From Pseudomonadota bacterium (GTDB taxonomy: Bacteria; Pseudomonadota; Gammaproteobacteria; Steroidobacterales; SZUA-146), in the NCBI GenBank assembly GCA_039028935.1, contig JBCCHD010000005.1, positions 107,551-171,550 of the forward strand: a DNA stretch of 64,000 bases. Reading direction: 5' to 3'. The notes under the pieces are model-generated. The model searched no databases. It saw only the letters and a program-made list of their open reading frames with translations, and had not been told where the DNA came from. Shown here piece after piece: positions 38,474 to 47,864 of this stretch; within the stretch, counting starts at the first letter, position 1, and every line of letters begins with the position of its first letter. A program made the position numbers and the translations under genes.

Positions 38474-39163
38474 CTACAACTCCACCTGGCCTTGGATCAC
38501 CGCAACATATTTGGGCGAGACCTTGCCCGTTACCGTGCGCAGAACGGACACATATGACGACGATGTAGTGTCTATCTCAATCCAGTGGAATCCGGCGGCG
38601 GGAATCTTGACGTTGTATCGCCATACAGTGCCGTTTGGATACCGTGATTCGCCGGTGATAATGCAGGACTGATCAAAGTAGGTAAGCAGCAAGAAGTGCT
38701 GAGACGCAATATCGATAAAGCCCGCGCCCCCAAGCTGCTCACCCGATACAGCGTCAAACAGAAAGGATCCCATCCGGGCGAACCGCGTGTCGGACGGTGT
38801 GATCAACATACCTGACGTTAATGGCGATTCGAGCTTGGGGATGGAGGCCGATCGAGCGCGATCAACAGCGGCTGCCAGCGACAGCTTCAGCACATCCTGA
38901 TCATCGATCGGTCCATTCAGGTCAATATTTTTGGTTGGTACGCCCACCAGCGCACCAGGCACAACCGGCAACACCGCCACTTTTTGTGGAGGAACAACGC
39001 CTTGATAAACCTCGTCAAAGGACTCATCCGCATAGTATTCGACCGGCAATCGTATCGCGGTGTCATCACGCGCTGGCCCATCTTTGCCTGTGCCGTTTTG
39101 GGTGGTGGCACACCCCTGCAGAGCACAAATTAGGGCTGCGAAACCGACCACGCGCCACATCAT
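38474..39163 (-). CDS. Lipoprotein of unknown function
   Basis: 229 residues. The signal peptide ends in the lipobox ALQGC (Cys18), followed by ATTQNGTGKDG. The mature part is beta-rich, without recognised domain; it contains VAVLPVVPGALVGVP and ends PKYVAVIQGQVEL. No catalytic residues stand out. It is probably an envelope lipoprotein, with no operon partner evident. Confidence 0.65.
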   Translation of the reverse strand: MMWRVVGFAALICALQGCATTQNGTGKDGPARDDTAIRLPVEYYADESFDEVYQGVVPPQKVAVLPVVPGALVGVPTKNIDLNGPIDDQDVLKLSLAAAVDRARSASIPKLESPLTSGMLITPSDTRFARMGSFLFDAVSGEQLGGAGFIDIASQHFLLLTYFDQSCIITGESRYPNGTVWRYNVKIPAAGFHWIEIDTTSSSYVSVLRTVTGKVSPKYVAVIQGQVEL

Positions 39164-39201
39164 CCGTCCGACTCCAACAATGACGTCACTCCTTGATCCA
39201 T

Positions 39202-39528
39202 TCAGTTTTGTTTGTCGTTCTTATCATTCACACAGTCGGCCGTCTCAAGCGCCCGTCGACGGTCTCGACGAGCCGGGCGGATTGGGGCCCTCAGCCACAG
39301 CGCCAGTGCAAAAACGGAGTAAACGATCGCCACCGCACTGATGAACACCACTTCTAGCCGTAACGTGGTCTCCAGTTCGTTCTCTTTCATCCCCGACTCA
39401 TTCGACATGAGCGGCAGCGGCATGGTCTCTTGATTAGATTGATATCGATCCATCGCCACCCACCCAAAGTACGAGGCGAGCAGTAAAAATGCAACCACGA
39501 TGACTCGAACAACACTCTTTTGATGCAT
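39202..39528 (-). CDS. Small two-helix membrane protein
   Basis: 108 residues with membrane segments at ~8-26 and ~60-82, separated by a polar loop rich in Met and Glu. The C-terminal tail is strongly basic, then polar (RPARRDRRRA). No recognised family. It begins 38 bp from the end of the DUF4287 gene on the same strand. Confidence 0.55.
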   Translation of the reverse strand: MHQKSVVRVIVVAFLLLASYFGWVAMDRYQSNQETMPLPLMSNESGMKENELETTLRLEVVFISAVAIVYSVFALALWLRAPIRPARRDRRRALETADCVNDKNDKQN

Positions 39529-39566
39529 GATCGTGGGATATTACCACGCGAAGCACCGCGAGCCCG

Positions 39567-40112
39567 TTACCCAGCGCGTTGGTATGCCTCTTTCATCCAT
39601 CCTTTCACCTGCTTGTCAAAGTCCTTAGACGACTCGAGGCGAACGCGATGCGAGCACATGGCATTATACGACTCCAATCGATCGGTCGGCTCATCTCCTT
39701 TGAGTGCCAACCCCAAGTCGATGCGCGTTTTGGTTGCGGGCGTAATTAAAGCAAACTGTTTTTTCCGCCTAAGACTATGGGAGGTTTTCTTTGGCGCCAG
39801 CTCAACGTCCTTTCCAAGCGATTCGGCATACTTGACAATCGCATCATGCAGGGGCTTTAGCCCGGCTTTTGCGCCCGCATATTGAGCGGCGACCAGATCG
39901 CCTTCTTCATCGGACTTGAGGTACTCACTGGTGATGAGATTAGCAAACCCATGCGTCACCTGATGCTCGGTCTTCAACCATTTCACAATTTGACCGTGCT
40001 TCATCACATCGGCCTTTGCGATCAAACCCTTCCACTGCTTGAGCGTCTTACCGGTCTTCTCCGGAATATTTTTAAGCATGGTGTTCAGCTGGTCCGAGGG
40101 TGAAACAGCCAT
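39567..40112 (-). CDS. DUF4287/DUF5655 protein
   Basis: 181 residues. The N-terminal part (MLKNIPEKTGKTLKQWKGLI, then GQIVKWLKTEHQVTHGFANLI) is the DUF4287 helical domain. The C-terminal half (LKPLHDAIVKYAESLG, KKTSHSLRRKKQFALI) is DUF5655. These domains are common beside ArsR and AHSA1-type genes, as here, but their biochemical role is not known. It is the third gene of the ArsR-SRPBCC operon, 12 bp after the SRPBCC stop. Confidence 0.82.
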   Translation of the reverse strand: MAVSPSDQLNTMLKNIPEKTGKTLKQWKGLIAKADVMKHGQIVKWLKTEHQVTHGFANLITSEYLKSDEEGDLVAAQYAGAKAGLKPLHDAIVKYAESLGKDVELAPKKTSHSLRRKKQFALITPATKTRIDLGLALKGDEPTDRLESYNAMCSHRVRLESSKDFDKQVKGWMKEAYQRAG

Positions 40113-40124
40113 AGCGACTCTCCC

Positions 40125-40664
40125 TTAATCCGAGTTGAGTTTAAGAATGGTTGAAAAATCCCAGTTTTCCGATCGTGAGACCTTGGGTGTAAAGGGTTCA
40201 AACAGTCCCATCACACTCAGCATCATCCGGCCTCCGAAAGAGGGCTGGCCGTTTTCCACTACCGACTTGAATGTGTCGACAATGAATTTGCCACCTTGCG
40301 CCATACCCTTTTCGGTTTTGGTATCCGTTGGCACATTGGTCGTGATAAGCGAAAATTCCACCCCCTCCTCGACCTCTTTGAGCTCGTAGGTCACGGTGCA
40401 GGGCGGGTCATCATAGCCGGTGAACTTAAACGTATGCGCGTAGCGATAGGGCGGATCAAATGCAAGCACCTTGCCAACCACGCTGCGGTATTTGCCGCTT
40501 TTTGTTTGCATAGCGATCGGCGCGCCCACCGTCAGATCCCCGGTTGATTTGCACACCGCGCCAAAGAAGAACGGCAGCACCTCATCGGTTTTGACAAGCT
40601 CCGCCCACACTTTGTCGATCGGCGCATTAATGATGACTTTGTATACCGACTTATCGTCACTCAT
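40125..40664 (-). CDS. SRPBCC (AHSA1-like) domain protein
   Basis: 179 residues. The START-like fold is evident from YKVIINAPIDKVWAELVK at the N-terminus, GAPIAMQT, then LAFDPPYRYAHTFKF and the C-terminal helix. These proteins bind hydrophobic ligands in a deep cavity. The pairing with an ArsR regulator is a widespread gene pair of unknown chemistry. Its start overlaps the ArsR stop by four bases. Confidence 0.88.
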   Translation of the reverse strand: MSDDKSVYKVIINAPIDKVWAELVKTDEVLPFFFGAVCKSTGDLTVGAPIAMQTKSGKYRSVVGKVLAFDPPYRYAHTFKFTGYDDPPCTVTYELKEVEEGVEFSLITTNVPTDTKTEKGMAQGGKFIVDTFKSVVENGQPSFGGRMMLSVMGLFEPFTPKVSRSENWDFSTILKLNSD

Positions 40665-41008
40665 TTTGACTCCTCTTTTCTTGCAGCGAGCTCCGCCGCG
40701 TGTTTGATGGCGGTGAGTTTGCCAGCCCAGTGTTGGCTATAGGTATCACTCCAACGATCGTAAATCAGTTGAATCGGCACCAAATTTAGATAGAGCTTGC
40801 GGGACCGACCGTCTTTTTCACTCACGACCAAATGCGCGTTTTCAAGGACAGCCAAGTGATTCATGATGGCGATACGACTGACATCGAAGTGAGAAGCCAG
40901 CTTGCCGACTGTTTGACCAGGCGCTTTTTGCAGCAAATCGAGAATGACGCGGCGAGTTTCATGCGCCAATGCATGAAAAAGTGCATCCATCTCTTTTTCT
41001 GTAATCAT
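40661..41008 (-). CDS. ArsR-family transcriptional regulator
   Basis: 115 residues, a single winged helix-turn-helix: FHALAHETRRVILDLLQKAP, then VGKLASHFDVSRIAIMNHLAVLENAHLV. No metal-binding cysteines are seen, so it belongs to the metal-independent ArsR branch usually paired with SRPBCC proteins. An inverted repeat overlaps its start codon and no ribosome binding site is visible, suggesting autoregulation and possibly a leaderless transcript. Confidence 0.9.
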   Translation of the reverse strand: MITEKEMDALFHALAHETRRVILDLLQKAPGQTVGKLASHFDVSRIAIMNHLAVLENAHLVVSEKDGRSRKLYLNLVPIQLIYDRWSDTYSQHWAGKLTAIKHAAELAARKEESK

Positions 41009-41026
41009 GTAATTACATTATTACAT
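41007..41026. promoter_or_regulatory. Likely ArsR operator overlapping the start codon
   Basis: TGTAAT-N6-ATTACA (41008-41025) is a perfect inverted repeat, and ATGTAATTACAT at 41007-41018 is a nested palindrome. It begins at the arsR start codon (41006-41008) and spreads upstream, so a bound repressor would block transcription or initiation. Confidence 0.6.
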
Positions 41027-41046
41027 CATATGCCCACTGTCAAGGC

Positions 41047-41081
41047 AAAAAAATACGGAGGCAAGTTACCCTGCCTCCGTA
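41047..41081 (-). terminator. Intrinsic terminator of the giant repeat protein gene
   Basis: A perfect ten-base stem TACGGAGGCA / TGCCTCCGTA (41054-41063 and 41072-41081) has an eight-base loop. On the minus strand it is followed by seven T residues (41047-41053). It lies 23 bp past the stop of the 1815-residue gene: a textbook rho-independent terminator. Confidence 0.85.
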
Positions 41082-41103
41082 CACTCGATCACACACGATA
41101 CGC

Positions 41104-44100
41104 TTAGTTGATTACATCTAGCGTCACGTCTTGTGGGTTGTAGTTCACATCAAACATCAGCCCACCTCCCAAGCCAGTGCCCGTTTCGGTTGCGAACGTG
41201 CCGCTCGCGGAACCAAACGTCAGAATTTCAAAGGCATCACCGAGCACGGGTGAAAACGCATTGACTAACGACAGATTCAATGCGCCATCCAACGTCGCGG
41301 CTCGACCGGGCGCGGTGAAGCGACCGTAGTCACTCGTTGCGGTTCCTCCGACGTCAATATCAATCGCCGCTGAAGCGGCCAGTGTGTAATCGGATGTTGC
41401 GTTAACCACACTGCCCGCACCTATCGCAATACTGCCTTCTACGGTGAGCGGTGCCGCCGTCAAATTAACGGTTCGGGTAGCGACATTGGAAATAACATTC
41501 CCTTGAATAGTGATGCCACCATTGTTAAAGCGATGGAACAATCGGCCGCCAATCGTATCGGTCCGTAATGTGACGTTTGGCCCTAAAATGAGATCGTCGC
41601 CGCTGTTAAACACATCAATCTGATTGGCGGAATCAAACGAGGCGGTGCCGCCAAACGCAATTTCACCAGTGCCGCTGACCGTGGAGGTCGGTCCGGACTC
41701 CCCTCTGAAACGCAAAAAGGTTCCGGTGCCTGTGCTTTCGAGCCGAATACTCGGGTTGCCCACCAACGTCAGGTCATCGTCGATAAACAGCGACCCGCCA
41801 TTTTCAACCGTCACGTCTGTCTCCAGCGTGTTGATCTCAAAGGTCACAGAGACAAACGAAGGAATGGTGATCGGCGTCGTGGTAATACTGCCGCTGATTA
41901 TGCGCAGATTATTGCCTAACTCAATATCAACCGGCGGCAGATCCGAGCCCAAATCGAGCGTCAAACCTGTGTTATCCAGCGTACCAAGCAACGCCAGTGC
42001 GCCCGTACCCGAAACCGTACCAATGTCCGCGACGGTATACGTATCTTGAAGACTCAGCGTGCCGGAATTCAGCGTGATCGCCCCGTTATTATCCCAGTCG
42101 CCTCTCAATCGAAGTTCGCCACCGGTTTCAACCGAAGCGGTAGAGGTGGACGTGAGTTCACCACCGGTATTGTTGAAACGCAGATCCAGCACGGCCGAGT
42201 TTGAGGCTTCCATCGGTCCCGAAATGACCAGCGGCGCTGCCTCAAAGGTCATTGTGCGATTCATGACGTTGGAAACAACATTGCCTTGAATCGTTATGCC
42301 GCCATTGTTAAAGCGATGATCAATACGACCGCCCACTGTATCGGTGCGTAGCGTAACGTTTGGCCCGAGAACCAGCTCATCCCCGCTATTAAATACTTCG
42401 ACCTGGTTACCGGTGTCGAACGTGACGCTACCGGCCAAAACAATCTCGCCAGTACCGTCAATTGTGGAACTCGGACCGGCATCGCCCCGAAAGCGTAGGA
42501 ACGTGCTGCTGCCGGTGCTAGCGACGGTAATGGCGGGGTTCCCCACCAGCGTCAAGTCGTCGTCAATGAACAACGATCCGCCGTTTTCCACCGTCGCGTC
42601 CGCCTCAAGCGTATCGATGTCAAACGTGACGGACGTGAACGTTGGAATCGTGACGGGCGTGTTAACAATACTGCCGCTCTCGATCCGAAGGTTGTTACCC
42701 AACATGATGGTTACTGGTGGGAAATCACTGCCGAAATCGAGCGACATGCCAGTGTTTTCGACGGTGCCAAAGAGCGCAAGCGTACCGATACCCGACACAT
42801 TACCGATATCCGCCACCGAATAACTGTCCTGCACCGTGAGCGTACCGGTATCGAGCACGATTGCGCCGTTATTGTCCCAGTCACCTCGCAGCCGAAGCTC
42901 GCTATTGGTCTCAACCTGAGCCGTCGAGACTGACGTCAGCTCACCGCCAGTACTGCGGAAGAAAACATCCAGTACTCCCTCATTCGATGCCTCAAGCGCG
43001 CCGGATACAATCAGCGGTGACGCATCGATCGCGACAGTGCGATTCAACACGTTCGAGACAATACTGCCTTGCACGGTAATGCCACCGTTATTGAAACGAT
43101 GATCAAGGCGACCACCCACTGTGCCGCTGCGAAGCGTGATGTCGGGTCCAAGCACTAAGTTATCGCCGCTGTTGAACACCTCAATTTGGTTACCGGAGTC
43201 AAAGGTCACGGTACCTCCGAGCACGATCTCTCCCGTACCATCAATGGTCGAGGTAGGCCCTGCGTCACCGACAAAACGCAAAAATGTGCCGGTGCCGGTG
43301 CTGGCCATGGTGATACTGGGGTTGCCGACCAAGGTGAGATCATCCTCAATGAAGAGCGATCCGCCGTTATCGATGGTCACGTTGGTCTCGAGCGTATTGA
43401 TATCCCAGGTCACCGACGTGAAGGTGGGAATCGTTACCGGCGTTGTTGTGATGCTGTCGCTCACAATCGTTACGTTGTTACCAAAGACGACGTTTACCGA
43501 TGGCAAATCACTGCCGAAATCGAGCGGCATGCCCATATTGTCCAGCGTACCAAACAGTTCGAGCGTGCCGGTGCCCGACACGTTGCCGATATCAGCGAGC
43601 GAGTACGTATCTTGGAGCGTCAACGTGCCATCATTGAGCGTTATCGCGCCGTTGTTATCCCAGTCACCGCGCAGCCGAAGCTCACCGCCCGTTTCTACCA
43701 AGGTCGTGGAAGTCGATGTAAGTTCGCCGCCTACCCCGCGGAAGAACACATCCAGGATCCCGTCGTTGGAGGCTTCCAAGGATCCCGAAACGGTCAGTGG
43801 TGAGGCATCCACACTCACGGTTCGACCAGGTAAGTTAGACGTCACGTTACCTTGCACAGCGATCGCGCCATTATTGAAGCGATGATCCAAACGACCACCT
43901 GCCGTGCCGCTGCGTACACCGATGTTCGGGCCTAACACTAACGCTTCGGTACTATTGAACACCTCGATAATATTGCCGCTATCGAACGTTACCGTACCTC
44001 CGAACACCAGCTCGCCAGTGCCATCCAATGTCGAGGACACACCCGATTCACTTCTAAAGCGCAAAAAGGTACCCGACCCGGTACTGGCCACCGTGATCGA

Positions 44101-46551
44101 CGCCCCCCCCACCATCGTCAGATCGCCGTCGAGAAACAGCGCGCCGCCGTTCTCAATGGTCACATCCGCTTCGAGCGTATTGATATCGAAGGTGATTGAC
44201 GTAAACATCGGAATGGTGACGGGCGTCGAAATAATACTGTCACTGATGATCGTCAGGTTCGAGTTTAGCGTCACGTCAACAGGCGGGAAATCGCTGCCAA
44301 AATCCAGCGACATACCAGCGTTGTCGAGCGTACCGTTGAGCTCTAATGTTCCGACGCCTGAGACAGAGCCAAAGTCCGCGAGGGTGTAGTCGTCATCAAC
44401 ACTCAGTACGCCGGTGTTTAAGGTGACGGTGCCGTTATTGTCCCAGTCACCCCGCAGCCTGAGCTCACCGTCTGACTCCACCGATGCGACAGCGGTGGAC
44501 GTTAACTCGCCTCCAGTATCACGGAAAAACACCTCCAGCACCGCCGAGTTGGCTGCATTGAGCGCACCGGACATCACCAGCGGCGCCGCATCGATCGAGA
44601 ACGTTCGATTCAACACATTCGACGTCACCGTGCCGTCGATCGTGATTCCGCCATTATTGAACCGGTGGTCTAACCGACCACCCACGGTGTCGGTGCGTAT
44701 CGTGATGTCCGACCCCAGAATAAGGTTATCGCCACTGTTGAAGACCTCGATCTGATTGCCCGTATCAAAGGAGACTGTGCCACCGAATACGAATTCACCT
44801 TGTCCATCCACCGTCGATGACGGGCCAGATTGCCCACGAAAACGCAAAAAAGTACCCGATCCGGTGCTCGCCAATGTGATGCGAGCGTTACCCACCATCG
44901 TAAGATCGTCATCGATAAACAGCGACGAGCCATTCTCAATAGTGATATCGGGGGCCAAGTCAACGTTGCTCAAGGTAAATTGATTGAACATCGCGACGAT
45001 CCATTCGTCCCCCGTTGTCGGCGCGCCGATACTCGCTCCTCGGATCGAGCCACCGCCAGACAGCGTCACCGGAGCATCAACTTGCATCGCGCCGTTGATC
45101 GTTAGATCACCACCTTCAAAACTCAGTTCGGTATCGCCGCGCAGCGTATCGACTTCCGACGCGCCCGTGTCGTAGGTAACCAACACACCAGCACCAATCT
45201 CGATACGCGCGGAGTGCCGCGCGTCGGGCACAATACCCAGCGACCAGTTGGCCGGGTCATGCCACGAGCCACCTAGCGGATTCGTAAAGCGGTTCACAAC
45301 CGGACCGGGTGCGGTCAAGAAGAAGCCTTGGAAGATAAACAGGTCAATAAAGTTCACTGAGTTGTCGCCGTTGAAGTCGGCATCCGGGTTCCAGTTCGGC
45401 TGCCCTGGCGATGAGTTAAACGCCGCCGCCCACAGCACAAGATCGCCAAAGTTGGTAATAAAACCGTCGTTATCGATATCCGCATCACACGCGTTGCCGA
45501 AACCATCGCCATTGGTATCGAGCTGGCTGGGGTTAGGTGTTTCGGCGCAGTTATCCACGTCATCCGGCACGCCATCGCCGTCCACATCGGCACCACCTCG
45601 CAACGCTGGCCCAGCCTGGGCAGGCACTGGGTGCGCGGTGACGACAACGGTGGTCGGCTCACTCATACCGGTCGCATCACGCACGATAAGCTGAAACACA
45701 TAGTGCCCAGGCATGTCCGTCTGAAAACGCAACTCAGCGTGACTGGCGCGAGTCAAGGTCAGCGCACTGCCCGCCGGCGCATGCAGTAGCGACCAGTCAT
45801 ACTTCAGATCGGTAGTGGCGGAGTCCTCATGATGCGCAATCAGTTGCATTGGGGTGCCTGCGTACACACTCCGGTTCTTCCCAGCATTGGCAATGAGCGC
45901 GACGCCGTTCGTATGGAGGCGCAGTACGGTGGATTCACTGTGCAGTCGCCCATCGTTGACGGTGAGCTCAACGGCGTAAGCACCGCTGATATCCGCCACA
46001 AAGAACACCTTCGCGTCGTTTGTTGAGGTTAGCGCGGATCGACTTGAGGCCGGCGCATCCAGCAGGCGCCAGGAATACGTTAATGCGTCGCCATTCGCGT
46101 CAAAGGAATGATCGCCGCTGAGCTCAATCACATTACCGGTCGCGCCATCCGTCATGTGGTCGATGACCGCCACCGGGGCGACGTTTCCTGTCTGGATGAT
46201 CACACGATCGGCGATGCTGCGCGTTTTTCCATCCGTAACCTGAAGCTCGGCCACGTACCGACCTCGCGTATCGATGGTCAGCGAGGGGCGGAGCGCTGTG
46301 GGGTCGCTGAGAACAGACCGACTATTGGTGGGTGTGTGCAGCACCCATGAATACTGAAGCCGATCACCGTCTAGGTCGGTGGATCCGCCGGCGTCAAGCG
46401 TGACGACATCGCCCACTGACGCAACCTGATCAACACCGGCGTTGGCTACCGGCATGCGATTCTCTTGAACGGTGGCTTGAGCCATCGACACTGTCACGAG
46501 AAAGATAAAGTGAATCAAGAGCGCGTGGCTCGCTAGTTTAACGGCTTTCAT
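41104..46551 (-). CDS. Giant secreted repeat protein with PKD-like and calcium-binding modules
   Basis: 1815 residues. A signal peptide (residues 1-27) is followed by three PKD/immunoglobulin-like domains (from ~33 to ~310; PVANAGVDQVASVGD, then GRYVAELQVTDGK). A TSP3/dockerin-like calcium module (~315-420; DVDGDGVPDDVDNC, DFNGDNSVNFIDLFIF) comes next. The rest is a beta-helical region with a 261-residue unit repeated about five times (ENGGSLFIDDDLTLVG, RLDHRFNNGGI, ELRLRGDWDNNG) and a short C-terminal domain (LDGALNLSLVNAFSPVLGD). No autotransporter barrel or sorting motif is visible. It probably is an extracellular adhesin or matrix protein. A strong terminator follows. Confidence 0.85.
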   Translation of the reverse strand: MKAVKLASHALLIHFIFLVTVSMAQATVQENRMPVANAGVDQVASVGDVVTLDAGGSTDLDGDRLQYSWVLHTPTNSRSVLSDPTALRPSLTIDTRGRYVAELQVTDGKTRSIADRVIIQTGNVAPVAVIDHMTDGATGNVIELSGDHSFDANGDALTYSWRLLDAPASSRSALTSTNDAKVFFVADISGAYAVELTVNDGRLHSESTVLRLHTNGVALIANAGKNRSVYAGTPMQLIAHHEDSATTDLKYDWSLLHAPAGSALTLTRASHAELRFQTDMPGHYVFQLIVRDATGMSEPTTVVVTAHPVPAQAGPALRGGADVDGDGVPDDVDNCAETPNPSQLDTNGDGFGNACDADIDNDGFITNFGDLVLWAAAFNSSPGQPNWNPDADFNGDNSVNFIDLFIFQGFFLTAPGPVVNRFTNPLGGSWHDPANWSLGIVPDARHSARIEIGAGVLVTYDTGASEVDTLRGDTELSFEGGDLTINGAMQVDAPVTLSGGGSIRGASIGAPTTGDEWIVAMFNQFTLSNVDLAPDITIENGSSLFIDDDLTMVGNARITLASTGSGTFLRFRGQSGPSSTVDGQGEFVFGGTVSFDTGNQIEVFNSGDNLILGSDITIRTDTVGGRLDHRFNNGGITIDGTVTSNVLNRTFSIDAAPLVMSGALNAANSAVLEVFFRDTGGELTSTAVASVESDGELRLRGDWDNNGTVTLNTGVLSVDDDYTLADFGSVSGVGTLELNGTLDNAGMSLDFGSDFPPVDVTLNSNLTIISDSIISTPVTIPMFTSITFDINTLEADVTIENGGALFLDGDLTMVGGASITVASTGSGTFLRFRSESGVSSTLDGTGELVFGGTVTFDSGNIIEVFNSTEALVLGPNIGVRSGTAGGRLDHRFNNGAIAVQGNVTSNLPGRTVSVDASPLTVSGSLEASNDGILDVFFRGVGGELTSTSTTLVETGGELRLRGDWDNNGAITLNDGTLTLQDTYSLADIGNVSGTGTLELFGTLDNMGMPLDFGSDLPSVNVVFGNNVTIVSDSITTTPVTIPTFTSVTWDINTLETNVTIDNGGSLFIEDDLTLVGNPSITMASTGTGTFLRFVGDAGPTSTIDGTGEIVLGGTVTFDSGNQIEVFNSGDNLVLGPDITLRSGTVGGRLDHRFNNGGITVQGSIVSNVLNRTVAIDASPLIVSGALEASNEGVLDVFFRSTGGELTSVSTAQVETNSELRLRGDWDNNGAIVLDTGTLTVQDSYSVADIGNVSGIGTLALFGTVENTGMSLDFGSDFPPVTIMLGNNLRIESGSIVNTPVTIPTFTSVTFDIDTLEADATVENGGSLFIDDDLTLVGNPAITVASTGSSTFLRFRGDAGPSSTIDGTGEIVLAGSVTFDTGNQVEVFNSGDELVLGPNVTLRTDTVGGRIDHRFNNGGITIQGNVVSNVMNRTMTFEAAPLVISGPMEASNSAVLDLRFNNTGGELTSTSTASVETGGELRLRGDWDNNGAITLNSGTLSLQDTYTVADIGTVSGTGALALLGTLDNTGLTLDLGSDLPPVDIELGNNLRIISGSITTTPITIPSFVSVTFEINTLETDVTVENGGSLFIDDDLTLVGNPSIRLESTGTGTFLRFRGESGPTSTVSGTGEIAFGGTASFDSANQIDVFNSGDDLILGPNVTLRTDTIGGRLFHRFNNGGITIQGNVISNVATRTVNLTAAPLTVEGSIAIGAGSVVNATSDYTLAASAAIDIDVGGTATSDYGRFTAPGRAATLDGALNLSLVNAFSPVLGDAFEILTFGSASGTFATETGTGLGGGLMFDVNYNPQDVTLDVIN
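41440..44960 (-). repeat. Tandem 783-bp coding repeat, about 4.5 copies
   Basis: The motif RLDHRFNNGG recurs at exactly 783-bp intervals: the same codons lie at 41531, 42314, 43097, 43880 and 44663. Flanking motifs such as ELRLRGDWDNNG and ENGGSLF repeat in register. The period equals 261 residues and never shifts, so copies differ by substitutions only. Confidence 0.92.
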
Positions 46552-47191
46552 ACTCAGCCCCCCAAGGTTGATTTAGGATGAACACATGCACACGAATCGC
46601 ACGTCGCCACTGCGATCACACCGACCCGGTTGGCGAACACGTCAACGATTGCTTTATTGATTGCCGCAATTGCGTTTGCGGGGCGAACCGCGCACGATTG
46701 TGGCGGTTTGACCTGTCGTTCCCTGGCTCAAATTGTCGAATCCGTTCTTGCTTCAGTGTGACCGGGCTGTCAGAGCCCGTTATGACTGTGTGCCGTCCGA
46801 TGTGTCGGTCGGCGATACGACGCGATACCTGCGTCAACTCCCATTCGTGAAGAGAAGGATTCACCCTTTATTATCATTCGATCCAGCGCAATAGCAGCAC
46901 TCAAATGGCGCTAGCACCGACCCCCATCTAAGCAGATGCCTGGTGCTTGCGTCAAATTATGTACGGACAATTAAGAAACAGTCTAGCTCGCACTGGATAC
47001 GTCACGCAGCTTCTTGGTGCGGTTTTTCGTTGTGTGCGGCCAATGCAGCCACTGCGAATATTCGTAGGTGTCCGAATCTAAACGGTATTATTTGCAATGC
47101 TTCATGCCCTGCCGGATCGCTTTGGCGTTTCAGCCGCGCCTCGTATTGCTAACGCACGGTTAAGACCAATTCTCATACACCCTTGCGCGTG
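46552..47191. other. 640-bp intergenic region, no gene seen
   Basis: It lies upstream of the giant repeat protein gene and downstream of the Sel1-like gene. A small hairpin CGGGCT-GTCAG-AGCCCG is at 46763-46779. Short open frames occur on both strands but lack ribosome binding sites, homology and normal codon use. It probably holds the promoter of the repeat protein. Confidence 0.45.
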
Positions 47192-47722
47192 TCACTTCGG
47201 CTCATTGACCTGGTTTCGATAAAATGTGATCTGCTTGAGAATCGTCTTGTGGTCGTCATTCATGTCCGTCATGTTGCTATAAAGTGAAAACGCGTTGTCA
47301 CAGTGTGTCTGCGCTTTTGCTTTATCAAACGTCGCTTCATCCGCATCACCATACGCATGGCACAGATGATATTCCGACTCATCGTGACCGAGCCCCACCG
47401 CTTTGTGCCAGTAGTTGAGTGCCTCGCGTTGATCCGCCTCAACCCCATAGCCGAAGAACAACAGGTAACCCAAATTGTTGAGCACATCGATTTGCAAACT
47501 TTGATCATCCGCATTCACGCTCTCTAAGTTCGCAAGCTTCGTCCAAGACTGCGCGGCCTCGGCGTAATCGTTGTTTCGAAAATGACAGGTTCCCGTGTAG
47601 AAATACTTCTGGGCCAGGGCCTCTTCTGTCACGCCGATGGCCTCAGGTCCGCAGTCTTCTTTAGCCCATACGCTGACCGAGCTGAGCGCGAACATCATGC
47701 ACACCAGTAGTGTTTTGCTCAT
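47192..47722 (-). CDS. Periplasmic Sel1/TPR-like repeat protein
   Basis: 176 residues from the ATG at 47722, with AAGGGGAA upstream; 20 additional upstream codons look non-coding. A cleavable signal peptide (LLVCMMFALSSVSVWA) is followed by helical repeats. One is Sel1-like (LFFGYGVEADQREALNYWHKAVGLG) and the others are TPR-like. Cysteines in EDCGPEA, TCHFRN, LCHAYG and THCDNA suggest disulfides. It is likely a protein-interaction scaffold; partner unknown. Confidence 0.7.
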   Translation of the reverse strand: MSKTLLVCMMFALSSVSVWAKEDCGPEAIGVTEEALAQKYFYTGTCHFRNNDYAEAAQSWTKLANLESVNADDQSLQIDVLNNLGYLLFFGYGVEADQREALNYWHKAVGLGHDESEYHLCHAYGDADEATFDKAKAQTHCDNAFSLYSNMTDMNDDHKTILKQITFYRNQVNEPK

Positions 47723-47864
47723 TGATTTTCCCCTTGTTGCTAAAGCTTGTTTGCCGCAAACAACACGGCGTGTGGTTAGCATCGCAACCGCTTTGATCGG
47801 TGATCATTCGACGCCAAGACGACTAACACGTCTGACGCAGCCTACGGCTTGTGTGCGTCGATAC

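Noticed and set aside
46578..46864. Overlapping open frames on both strands in the 640-bp gap.
   Set aside because: Composition is unlike the coding genes, and there is no motif, start signal or neighbour logic.
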